NCBI GenBank assembly: GCA_025267735.1
Contig: CM046304.1
Span: 124,001 to 188,000 of the forward strand
DNA: 64,000 bases
Direction of reading: 5' to 3'
DNA from: Mactra quadrangularis
Taxonomy: Eukaryota; Mollusca; Bivalvia; Venerida; Mactridae
Shown here: piece by piece, positions 33,151 to 43,855 of the stretch
Position numbering within the stretch: the stretch's first letter is position 1
How the letters are laid out: each line of letters opens with the position of its first letter
Translations under genes and position numbers: made by a program
Notes under the pieces: generated by a model
What the model was told of the DNA's origin: nothing
What the model saw: the letters and a program-made list of their open reading frames with translations, nothing else
Databases searched by the model: none

Positions 33151-34780
33151 TTATTGTACAAGATTGTGAAGTCTGTTGAACATGTATATGGAAGCAGACT
33201 TTAAACTGCACTTTAAATTTTAAATTATGAAAACTTTGTAGACATTTTTGAAAAAACTTTATCAGACATTTTCGAAAACAGTAATTAAAGCAGTGTTTTG
33301 ATAATGACAATTTTAGAGCAAATTTAATAAAAACCTACCCTGGTGTTAACAGTATAGATGATTTTAATGCATTAATTACTGCAACTTTTATTTAATACTA
33401 CTCACAACCTATAAGTCAGGTAGCCTTAATAAGCACAAAAATCAATTTTTTAACACAATTAAAGACACGGACAAGTAATTTTAATATATCAAAAAACATT
33501 AAACCTAAAATCTGTGAACAAGTTACTTTACCATGCAGTGTAAAACATGCATGAAAACTGACACAGCTCATTACAGAATTGCACGAAAAATATGATAAAA
33601 ATGCAAAAATGCATCCACTATCACATAACATTCAACTCCTATCAAAACATTTCAACAATATTCAATTTAATTTCCTTGAAGATAAACACAGATGTTTGTT
33701 TCACTTAACGTACACCAAGAATGATTCAAAATCGATCTAGCAGTCGTTTTCACTTTTCTCCATATACCGCAGTATAGCAATAATTAAATATAACCACTTT
33801 AACTGCTAAACTATTTTAGTGGTTTTCAACATTTATAAGTTATTATGGAAAACTTACTAATATTATAATTATGTAATAAAATTGTTGACAGATTTGTTGA
33901 TGTATGACCAATTTTTATGTACATATTCATACATGTATAATGAAGGCTAATGACTAATTATATTTCACCCTTGAGTAGTTGACTGTTTATTTTAATGCAT
34001 GAGTTATAAGATGTATCGAAACATATTAAAGGCTCTCTGCACATTATATACATGTATTTGATATGAGATTAACAACAGAAATATTTGTATAAGTTTTGAT
34101 AGCAATTGTGCGGAGAGCTTGAAATCAAAGCACTGATACTGCAGATGGGACAGTGCTCATGAAATTGTATACATGGGGTGCTTTATAGAAGAGTGCAATT
34201 AAATGTATTGCATCAAGTATGCATTCTTCTGCTTCCTTCACTGTACATATTCCGTGTCTAGATATTGTCGTACAATGATGAGAAGAAACAACATCATTAT
34301 AGGGTGCAATTCAAAGTTAAGAATTAAAACAGTAAGATGATTAAAATCAATAAAATGTTGTTCAAAGGCATTTTTGTTATCAGCTTTCAGCCCAGCTCCC
34401 ATTGAATGCCTCTAGGGAAGAAACTGTGGCTACCTTGTCAGGGAGCTTGTTCTCTATCGTATAAGAATCACAAGTATATACATGTATTATAAAAAAATAG
34501 ATAAACAGAATTTGAATTCATAACAAAACAATACCCCTCCCCAAACCAGAGTAAATAAGACAAGTATTAGCATTTCCAAAAATGCTTGAAATCAACGCTC
34601 AGCCGTGTTTGATTTCTTCTCCATAGATGTATATATTTTGTGGTTAATATTCATTTGCTAACGGGGCGGATGTTATGAATATAAAATACATATTGATTTC
34701 GATGAACAATTCTATTTACTATTCATTAGTTATCTTTGTAAATTTTACTTATTTCCGATCAAAAATACTTGCGTGAAAAT
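33151..34780. other. intronic or intergenic
   Basis: AT-rich. A short higher-GC piece at about 34385-34450 (CAGCCCAGCTCCCATTGAAT...) may be a repeat remnant; it has no open frame of interest. Confidence 0.45.
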
Positions 34781-34786
34781 GTTTAT

Positions 34787-34906
34787 GTCCGCTAAAATAT
34801 TTAGTGGCGTGTAGCCTTCCTAAACATACAATAAGTATGGGGATTATGTGGTAAATCGTTCCGCCGTCCGCTAAAATATTTAGTAGTGTGCAGCCTTCCT
34901 AAACAT
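34787..34906 (+). repeat. two 40-bp direct repeats
   Basis: GTCCGCTAAAATATTTAGTG and its continuation GTGTAGCCTTCCTAAACAT occur at 34787-34826 and 34866-34906. Confidence 0.85.
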
Positions 34907-35123
34907 CTGCTAATGCCCGCTATTGACTATGCGCCAGCTTGATTTTAGTCAACAACTAGACGAGTCCATTATCACACCCCTTTTTTTACTTTTTCACGGC
35001 CATTTTCTTATCATGTGACCTCAAATGCATAGTTTTGATTGGCTTAAGACAACCGGTGTCGACTACAAAATGCTCAAATCTTGATAATTGTTTATATCAA
35101 CGCACAGGTGCGTTGATAATAAA

Positions 35124-35293
35124 GCCACAACAAGTTGATCATGTGTTCTATGGACTGGCTTGCACCTTGGTCAATTTGGTCAAACTGCTATATAAATTGA
35201 CTAAATTTAAGATTTTTTATATTTTTTTCTTCGCTCGCTTGCCCCATTTTTTTCCAGAAAAATCTGTAGAACACATGATCAACTTGTTGTGGC
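35124..35293. mobile_element. foldback MITE, 170 bp, with perfect 27-bp inverted ends
   Basis: GCCACAACAAGTTGATCATG plus TGTTCTA at the left end is repeated exactly, inverted, at the right end. Interior AT-rich, no coding. Diverged copy at 29531-29735. Superfamily not determined. Confidence 0.88.
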
Positions 35294-35679
35294 CTAAGTA
35301 GGGAAAATATAAGAAAAAACACAACAAGAGCAGTGAGAATATAAGTACCATCAAATTAGCTACTCAACTGTAACTTAAATAGCCTATTTAATAATAAATT
35401 GACAACAAACGGACCATAGTAAAGATGAAAAGGTATAAAATTTTACACATAAAGATCACCACTTAAGTATAAAATAGTGACTCATTTCTTTACTATTTTG
35501 ATCTACAATAAATGAAAATACTTATACTTATATACAATATACTTTGCTGGTATAGTGTCCCTCAAAAAGTTTTTTGACATACAAACATTTTTAGAATAAC
35601 TGAACATGAATACTGCCTTTTTTTATATCAAAGCATATTCATGTAACATAATTTGAATCATGTAGATAAACAAATTGCC

Positions 35680-35927
35680 GCCCGGCTAGCTCAGTCAGTA
35701 GGGTGCAAGTCTACTGGCGGGGCATACTTTCTTGGATCATGGTTATGAAATAACATTCTCCCTCCTACCACTGATTCTAAATCATGTAGGAAAGTAGTCA
35801 GTCACTGACAAAAGTATCCGCCTAGTAGTTGGTTAACAGCTAAATCTTTAGACAGTGAATAGGTTGCCTGACCACTGTGAAATAACCTATACAATGTGTT
35901 GCTAAGGCATTAAACCAAACAACAACA
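35680..35927 (+). mobile_element. family B SINE with a B-box deletion
   Basis: The head GCCCGGCTAGCTCAGTCAG runs to GTCTACTG and then jumps to GCGGGGCATACTTTC, removing the B box. Body partly shortened; ends GCTAAGGCATTAAACC. Confidence 0.85.
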
Positions 35928-36019
35928 AAGAAAAGATAAACAATTTAATGCTGGTTTTGGAATTTACAATGCTGACTCCTTGTTATATCCTTAAACAGAA
36001 ATTTGACCAAAAAATTTTG

Positions 36020-36121
36020 ACATAATTGCAAAAACTGGTTCATGGAAAAACTAACTGGTTAAAAACTGTTAGAATTTATATTGCAATATTAACCCATATA
36101 TCGGTTAACAGTTACACCCCT
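36020..36121 (-). mobile_element. hAT-like MITE fragment, inverted relative to 17377
   Basis: TATTGCAATATTAACC, CATATATCGGTTAAC and GTTACACCCCT mirror the left end of the element at 17377-17736. Confidence 0.65.
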
Positions 36122-36327
36122 AGTGAATGTGAAACCTTTTATCGTAAAACGTGATTTTGACCAAAAACATTTGAAGGGTACTATATATCAACATGATAAG
36201 ATCTATCAAGTTAGATGATTAATCATTTATAGACTTTGTATCTAACATACAAATCAACAATATACACTGGGTATAAATAAATTATAATGTCCATCATTAT
36301 CAATAATTATCAATTTTAAATCAATTA

Positions 36328-36502
36328 CAGTCAGATCTCGATACAATGACATCCGTTACAACGACATTCTCGTTATACTGACATATTTTATGGGAACCGA
36401 TACCAACATGTACATTGTCGGAAGTATTTATTACACTGACATATGCGTTATAATGACACTTTTCCTGGAAACGAACGATGTCGTTGTATCGAGATCTGAC
36501 TG
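36328..36502. mobile_element. pogo/Tigger-like MITE, 175 bp, TA target site
   Basis: Inverted ends CAGTCAGATCTCGATACAAY and GACAT, flanked by TA on both sides. The CAGTC...CTCGATACAACGA type end and TA duplication fit pogo/Tc1-mariner elements. No transposase. Confidence 0.85.
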
Positions 36503-36924
36503 TACTTGAAAGAGAAGAAATTAGTTGAGGGGAATTAGGTTGAGACAGGCTAGAAGATTATAGATAGGCCTACTACGTGTAGCCTCGTTTAAGAAAATCT
36601 CGTTTGAGAAAAATTATCATTTAATCTATTGTAATTATCCGTATCTGTAAAATCTTTATCAAGAAATGTTTCAATTAGGACTTCCAATTAAATTATCTGA
36701 TAAAAAAATCACTTTTTTTATTGGAATTTACACTATTTATCGTCACTAATCTTATTACCTCATGTATGAGGTCCCCCTCACAAAGTTGTCCTTGACACAT
36801 TTGGTTAAGAATGATAATGAGATGTCGATGGATATCGAAATAGTAACTTTGAACTTCTAAAATCGTTCAAAAATTCCTTCCAACAGTACTTTCAGTACTT
36901 TGATTATTCTATGTGTAACATGCC

Positions 36925-37008
36925 AATAGGTCAATGCAAAAATAATCTATCTACATGTAAAAAATATATAAAAATGTAGACCAGTTTCGCACTGACACAT
37001 CAACGAGG
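36925..37008. repeat. dispersed repeat (copy of 32020-32098)
   Basis: GTCAATGCAAAAATAATCTA, then ACCAGTTTCGCACTGACACA. Confidence 0.7.
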
Positions 37009-37384
37009 CTTATAATAGTCTCAAACAATTTTATATCAAAGAAATAAAGAATGCCTCATTAAACATAATGAAATAAATGAAAGGAATAATTAATTAGCAA
37101 TTCTTAGAAAGTTCAGAATACTGTAATAATAGGAATCATTCCAGGAACAAATCTGATTTGTTTCACTACAATACTTCAAGGATATGAGACTCAAGAATGT
37201 TGATGATATTGACTACAACATAAGCTTGAAATACCAGATTATGATTTTTTTGTAATTCATCAGACAAAATAAGAATTTCATTGGATGACATATTCAATTC
37301 TCAACCAGACTATTACAGATTATACAGCACTCTTCAAAAGTACTTCAACAAAATTCTGATTTTAAGATAAACCTTCATGCAGGT

Positions 37385-37545
37385 GATCCTCACGGTACCC
37401 ATAATTTAACCTGTCTGGAGTGGAACAACTGTAGATTAATTTCTTGCTCAAGGAAATTAGCAGAGTCCCTATTGTGGTTGAATCCCCAGGTCTCACAATC
37501 CCTTAGCGCCCATCCTATCACTGGAATACTGCTCTTATTGGATCC
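37385..37545 (-). mobile_element. SINE-like repeat, family D, copy 2
   Basis: The reverse complement shows GGATTCAACCACAATAGGG, TTTCCTTGAGCAAGAAATTA, TCCACTCCAGACAGG and GGGTACCGTGAGGATC, aligning with 33005-33150. Confidence 0.65.
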
Positions 37546-37557
37546 ATATGAAACTTA

Positions 37558-37626
37558 GACCCTAAAATGTATTTTTATAGACTCTAAAATGTATTTTTAT
37601 AGACCTTAAAATGTATTTTTTAAAAG
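37558..37626 (+). repeat. three tandem 22-24-bp units
   Basis: AGACCCTAAAATGTATTTTT and variants AGACTCTAAAATG and AGACCTTAAAATG. Confidence 0.85.
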
Positions 37627-38018
37627 GACATAATCTAGCAGTATTCATACAGCTTAGTAGTTTTAACACTAACTCAAGCATTCAGTAAAGTAAATAAAAG
37701 TTTAACAAGGACAGTACATTCCCATCATAATAAAGATAAGTTATTCATCCAAGCACTATAGTATATTATAGAAACCAGTAATCTTTTCTATATAGTCCTG
37801 CTGTGAATAATATAAGATAAACTTTTAGATAAATAAACTAAATATATATATCATGTTAATAAATTATGTTATCCACAATCTTAAGATTATTTAAATATTT
37901 TAGTTGCTATGGTAACCAAGGACAAAATTCATATTTCAATAACAAAATAATATAACTTTCCTACAAAGATTTTTTTCAGGCTTGGGTGACTTTGTATTAT
38001 TTTACTTATCTTTCAATA

Positions 38019-38112
38019 AAATCATCATCATCATCATTGTCATCATCATCATCACCACCATCATCATCATTATCATTATTATCATTATTGTAAGTATTAT
38101 TTTTATTATTAT
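38019..38112 (+). repeat. ATC trinucleotide microsatellite
   Basis: Imperfect ATCATC/ATTATC repeats, similar to the array at 15991. Confidence 0.9.
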
Positions 38113-38509
38113 AAAAAAAAACACAAATCAGACATGATTTTGTCACAAAGATTTCATGTTGTGGTTGTCTTTTTCAAAAGTTAAGTCACCTGTCTTCCTT
38201 TTACAAAAAATCTTATGAAAAAAAACCCAGAGACATAGATACCCTATCAGAGTAAAGAAGTAAACAAAACCAAGGACTAAGATAATGACATCAACGTCTC
38301 ACAATGAGAAGGGATAATCTAACAACATGATTATAAGTCATCATTATGTTCCTGGTAAAATACCCAGAAGTCTTGTACATTATAAAGATATAAGCTAAAT
38401 ATGACAATATATAAGATATACAACCTAGTTTTAATGTTATATATTATAGTTTTATATTATCAGATTATTCTAAGTATAAAAATATATGTATGTCATCCTT
38501 TTTTTTCTA

Positions 38510-38700
38510 TTTTATTGGATTTAATGCTGTGTCAACAAAAAATTGTGGTTATTTTATAGAGGCCAGCTCACCTTACCTAGTTTTTCTTGACCTTTGTCTA
38601 AAACAAGGTACAAATCTACCTTTTCCACAAGAATGACGACTTCCTCATACCTTATTAATTGAGTAAATTGACCTAATTGCCAAATTTTCATGGAGAAGTG
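38510..38700 (-). mobile_element. family A SINE, strongly decayed
   Basis: ATTTTATTGGATTTAATGCT, GGCCAGCTCACCTTACC and CAAATTTTCATGGAGAAG are recognisable. It stops where a plus-strand family B copy begins. Confidence 0.7.
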
Positions 38701-38965
38701 TAACCAGCACGGGTGGGTTTGATTCCCGGGCATGGTATACTTTTATGGAGCTTGGTTGTGAAATTATTTCTACGGCCATTCCCCCTCCTACCAATGATTT
38801 TTATTATGTAGGACAGCTGTCAGTCACTGACCAAAGTATGTGCTTAGTAGTTGGTTAACAGCTAAATCCAGAGATTGAGCCTTTCCAGGAACAGTGAGTA
38901 GGTTGATTGACCACCGTTATATGACCTATACAATGTGTTGCTACTGAGTTAAACCCAACAAAATC
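38701..38965 (+). mobile_element. family B SINE, head truncated
   Basis: Starts at the B box (GGTTTGATTCCCGGGCATGG), followed by the complete body and the end GTTGCTACTGAGTTAAACCC. Joined head-on to the family A remnant at 38510. Confidence 0.8.
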
Positions 38966-39088
38966 AAACAAATCAATCAGTAGCCTATTGCTTTACAGAC
39001 CATCTCAATCCCTCTTTGTTTTTTAGCTGTGTGAAAGGTCTGTGTTTTTTTTACTGTTGCTGTTCCTGTTTTTGAACTCAGTCTTAGG

Positions 39089-39513
39089 AAATTATCAATC
39101 ATTATTGATGTTATAGACATAGCCAATCTCTATCAGGGGCGGATCCAGAATTTTTTTCTAGGGGGGTCCGAATTTTTCTAGAACTTTTGAACGACAACCA
39201 CATTTATATAATACACTTGTCCAGAAAAAATGCAACATTAATTATAAAAACTACATAACCATTAAATCTATGTTAGGCACTGATAAGAATGGCTTACAGT
39301 CAAGAAATATACTAATGGACAGGTACATTTGGGAAATTCCAGGGGGGGAAGCCGGACCCCCTGACCCCCTGCTAGATCTGCCGATGTCTAAAATTATCTC
39401 CCTCTCTGCTACTTGACTTGTGGAGGGTCTGTTGCAGCCCCTGATAAGTTTGCAGACTTCTTATTAGAAAATTATCAATCACTATTCATGTTATAGACAT
39501 ATCCAATCTCTAT
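39089..39513. repeat. 48-bp direct repeat around a hAT-like remnant
   Basis: AAATTATCAATCA..TAT..ATGTTATAGACATA and CCAATCTCTAT occur at 39089-39136 and 39467-39513. Between them, an element with ends GGGGCGGATCCAG (39137) and CTAGATCTGCC (near 39385), G/C-run flanked, looks like a degraded hAT-type MITE. Confidence 0.6.
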
Positions 39514-40023
39514 AATGTAGCTGTCAGACTTAAGAAGACCAATCACAAAGCCATAATATCTGAGATGACAAATGGAATATTTTTGTTTACTAGATATAAC
39601 ATGTCGTACACCATTTGTAATACATAACATCGATGGCACTGTCTGTATGTATGTAAGAAATTATCAATCAGTCTGTTCCGTCTGCTCCAAGACAAGAGGT
39701 AAAACAGATTGCTCATGGAAATAATGGTGAAATTGGAATATTTAATGTTTATAGGAAAATAATTACCCTTATTAACATATAACAGAATACATCAAAAAGT
39801 AAAAGCATGAAATTATGTCTAGAGATTTTTTCCGCAAAGAAGTTTACTGTTTCTGACTAAGAAAAATGATCTGGCATACCAAAGTACACGGAAATTCAAC
39901 TTCCTGCTACTCTATGCTGTTTCTGGGCATTATCAATAATAACTACAATAAATTGGTTAACAATAAAATAACCCCATTCCGTCCCATTTCTGGAAAAACT
40001 CATAAATTTAGCATTTTTACACA

Positions 40024-40165
40024 GGTTACCTTTGACCCACTGATCCTGAAATCAATAGGAATCATATACTGCCCTTGACTAACCTTCCTACCAAGTTTGA
40101 TCACTTTAGGCCTAATACTTGTTGAGTTATTGAGCTGACATGAAATTGTTAACTGCACACTGACA
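40024..40165 (+). repeat. molluscan-type dispersed repeat next to the microsatellite
   Basis: GTTACCTTTGACCCACTGAT, ATCAATAGGAATCATATACT and CTACCAAGTTTGATCACT follow a pattern I recall as widespread in bivalve genomes, where it often runs into a tetranucleotide array, as here. Confidence 0.6.
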
Positions 40166-40294
40166 CAGATGGACAGACAAATGAACGGACGGACAGACAG
40201 ATAAGCGGTCAGCCAGACGGAAGAATGGACTGACAGAGAGACAGACAGGGAGACAGCTAGATTGACAGACAGACAGGGAGACAAACAGACATAT

Positions 40295-40326
<32 letters not shown>

Positions 40327-40383
40327 CGACCGACCGACTGACCGACCGACCGACCGACCGACCGACCGACCGACCGACCGACC

Positions 40384-40450
<67 letters not shown>

Positions 40451-40471
40451 CGACAGACCGACCGACCGACC

Positions 40472-40515
<44 letters not shown>

Positions 40516-40682
40516 GGGAGACAGGGAGACAAACAGACATATAGACAGACAGATGGACAGACAGACGGATGGACAGACAGATGGATGGACAGACAGACAG
40601 ATGGACAGACAGACGGATGGACAGACAGACAGACAGACAGATAGACAGACAGACAGACGGATGGACAGACAGACAGACGGAG
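40166..40682. repeat. GACA/GACC tetranucleotide microsatellite, about 500 bp
   Basis: Blocks of GACA alternate with blocks of GACC (for example 40325-40383 and 40447-40472) and GGACA/GATG variants at both ends. Long open frames on both strands are a consequence of the repeat. Confidence 0.95.
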
Positions 40683-40689
40683 AATTAAA

Positions 40690-42079
40690 CAAGCACCATT
40701 CTATAACACATCCCAAAGTTTTATTTCAGACATATAAACATAGATATACATAATAGTAATAATATAATGTGGTTGAATGATTAAGGTAAAACACATCAAA
40801 TCCATGTAAAAAAAACAACACCAAAATATTAAAATATCATGCTCAAGTTTTATGAGAAGTATTGCACCTTAAAACCACTTGTTTGGATCACCATCAATAA
40901 GATTTAGAATATAGTACCAACATAAACTGTTAATATGAAAATTATCCAGTAAAAGTACAACATAAAACAACATTAATGTAGTATAGCCCATGTTGAAAGC
41001 TTTACTTCAAAAACATTCCAAGAAATAAAAAACAACAATAACGGTTAAACAACAACTTGTTCTAATTATACCAGGAAACATAAGCATACAGTTTTAGAAA
41101 GCTAAACAATACATTAATTCATTTGAAGTCTAAGGAAGTTAGAAATACAAACAGGAATATAAAATCACAACAAAATGTTTCTATAAATCCACCAACAACA
41201 AGGAAATACAGAAACACCAACACAACATAGTATCTGAACACACAACCCTAGTAAAGTAAAGTTCCAGTATTAGGTCAAATAAAATTGATGTTCCTAATAG
41301 TCGAATGGACTTAAAATATGTGGCCATTTTTTTTATCAAATTAGGCAAATGAGAAAATTTAAGATACTTGCTAAGACTGCATCAACGTGCACAAATTCTA
41401 AGATTAGTATTACTGATCAAAATCAGCGTATTTTTTTAGTCAAGTGAAACTGTGTTATAAATTCACAGGAAAATGGTATCTAGTTTTCATTAGGACATTC
41501 AGTAAAATGTTGAATCGATTTTTTTATATATTTTTTTTGATTTGATTCATTTAATAGTATGTTTTATTCAAGTATACAGTAATACATTCATTCATACTTA
41601 AAACTAATTATATATTGATGAAATAAAATTTTATCATTGTACCTAAAAGTCTTAAATCCATATGACTTTTATAGAAAAGATTAAGGGTAGGTATCTAATC
41701 CAAAATCATCGGTTTCATATTGAAATCCGATGGTGCCCTCGCAAACGATTTTGGATTATCCAATTGAATCGTTGCAGCCCAAGTGTTCAGATATCTAGGG
41801 TTTGTCTGTAATAACATGAATTATGTTGTTTTATCTACCATAACAAGCTAATAAACTACTGTTTCTATCTGGTCTACAAACAGGTAGAATATACAGACAA
41901 CAGACACTCTAAATAGATAACAACATGATAATAAAACAGCAGAAACCTAACCAGCTACAATCAGTATTTAAGTTTCCAGACTTTTAGAATAAATCAGAAA
42001 AAGTTCTTGAATAGTACAAATAACAATGCATTTTGGGTTTTTTCCATAGAACTTACATTGTATATTGTGGAAGAAGTTT
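40690..42079. other. intronic or intergenic, nothing recognised
   Basis: AT-rich; no repeat family or exon seen. Confidence 0.5.
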
Positions 42080-42393
42080 GTTTGTTTTTGTTGGGTTTAA
42101 TGCCATAGCAACACATTGTATAGGTTATACATGTATAACAGCTATCAGTCCACCTACTCACTGTTCCTGGAAAGGCCAAATCTCTGGATTTAGCTGTTAA
42201 GCAACTGCTAGGTGCATACTTTTGTCATTGACTGACAACTGCCCTACATAATTAAGAATCATTGGTTGGAGGGAGAATGGCCGTGGAAATAATTTCATGA
42301 CCAAGCTCCAGGAAAGTATGCCCGGCCCCGGAATCCAACCCATGATCCCTCAATCAGTAGACATGTGTGCTACCAACCGATCTAGCTGGGTGG
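42080..42393 (-). mobile_element. family B SINE, full length, minus orientation
   Basis: Tail TTGTTGGGTTTAATGCCATA, body, degenerate B box (GGATCATGGGTTGGATTCC) and head ending CTAGCTGGGTGG on the plus strand. Confidence 0.88.
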
Positions 42394-42840
42394 ATAGAGA
42401 AGATAGAAGTCTGTCACAATGTGAGATATAAAAAAGTCTCCATAGGTCACCATAGTAATAAATCACGTCCACAAACCTTTGGTGGGCACTGTATTGTCCA
42501 TCTGCAGTAAAGACACAATGTAATATATAAAAGTCTATCAAAATCTGATATCCACACAGACAGTTTTATTGTCCAAATATCCTGAGTATCAGAATGTAAT
42601 GAATAAATAAACCAGCAGTGTGTGAAATGATGCCAGAATTTAATATAGTAAAACATTTACTTATAGAAGGTTTCAGATTTCATTCAGCAGAGAATAAAAC
42701 ATTGATTATCACATATCACAAATTTAATACCAAGTATGTGAAGCAATAGGCTATATTATATATTTCAAATTTAGTGTCCTGAAGGGCTTCCTAGTTTGAA
42801 ATTCACTTGGCTAACCCTTACATGAAAATAAGATAATAAT

Positions 42841-43009
42841 GTTTCTTGGACCCTTGTCTATCACCAGTCCTCACCAAGTCTTATACAAAGCCAACAAAAT
42901 CTTCAAGCATGTAATAAATGGAGGAGTAAAACTGTCGCAAGTAGGATTTGAACCCATACCCCCTACAGAAAACTATTTTTGACATCATGGCGCCCTACCA
43001 ATAGCACAA
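42841..43009 (-). mobile_element. family A SINE, head and body, diverged
   Basis: TTCTTGGACCCTTGTCTATC, GTAGGATTTGAACCCATACC and CGCCCTACCAATAGCAC are recognisable; the 3' tail is lost. Confidence 0.75.
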
Positions 43010-43787
43010 TTGAATATTTAAAACTTTGATAATTATTTCATTTGAAATAAGAAAGTAAGAACAAGAGTTGAGATATATCTGTAGAAGGTTTTACTCAATA
43101 AATGACCAAGGGAAACAACCATGAAAAATATTTTAAAACAAACACTAGAAGAGTTATTTCCCTTTACTAAAATTCATTAAAGCTTATAATGGAAGTTTAC
43201 CAGCCTGTTTGATATTATATAGAATTTTAAATGATTTATACATGAGTTATAGTCCATTTTTTTCTCAACTATCAAAGCTTGAATTATTCCATGATGACTG
43301 AATGTGTTATACTTGGAGTAACTGAAATATCTTGACTGTGAACCCATCATTCAACACAAACAGTTCTACTTGACTATAAATCACACTAACAGAAAGCCAT
43401 GAATGCAAGACGATAATTCATGGTGTGACAGTTGAGAAAAAATGAACTGTATAATCCAAATTTTCTCCACTGTCAAAGATTTGATAATATTTAGGCGATT
43501 GAATACACACTATTCCAATATTATGAGTGTAAGACAAAGAAAATGAAGTCACCGTGAAATTATTCACGATGTGACAGTTGAGAAAAAAGAACTGTACAAG
43601 TGTATATCCATGTATACTATTGTATTTCTTTTGTGTTATCAATTTCATTTGTAACATATGAATTAAATGACCAACAGCAACATGAACGTTTTATATTTAA
43701 TGTATGCATGTATTAGATCAAACAATAACCTTCATCTAATTCATACTTTCTTCTATAACTCATGTCCATCTAATTATATACCATTAC
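43010..43787. other. intronic, weak repeats only
   Basis: A motif TGTGACAGTTGAGAAAAAA followed by GAACTGTA occurs twice (about 43425 and 43570). Confidence 0.45.
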
Positions 43788-43855
43788 CTTGTATATGCTG
43801 ACCTCTCCATTAAGCCTAGCAGAACTGATGGTTTTATCTTCTAACACCTTATTAT
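43788..43855 (-). CDS. candidate internal exon, 68 nt (phase 1 to phase 0)
   Basis: A strong minus-strand acceptor (ATTATCTTATTTCTATCAG) and donor GTAATG bound 68 nt. Only one of three frames is open: two bases, then NKVLEDKTISSARL followed by NGEVSIYK. Codon use and amino-acid mix are clearly protein-like against the AT-rich surroundings. I do not recognise the family. The entry phase means the preceding exon must end with one extra base, which none of the phase 2 first exons does directly, so at least one more exon is missing. Its phase 0 exit fits the candidate at 8743-8779. Confidence 0.55.

Noticed and set aside
40000..40753. Long open frames on both strands (238, 163, 137 and 91 codons) of SVCL and DRQT repeats
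   Set aside because: They only reflect the tetranucleotide array, whose period leaves several frames without stops.
42400..42541. Minus-strand exon at the TTTACTGCAG acceptor (frame GQYSAHQRFVDVIYYYG)
   Set aside because: No acceptable donor; possible ends GTTTGT or GTGACC are weak.
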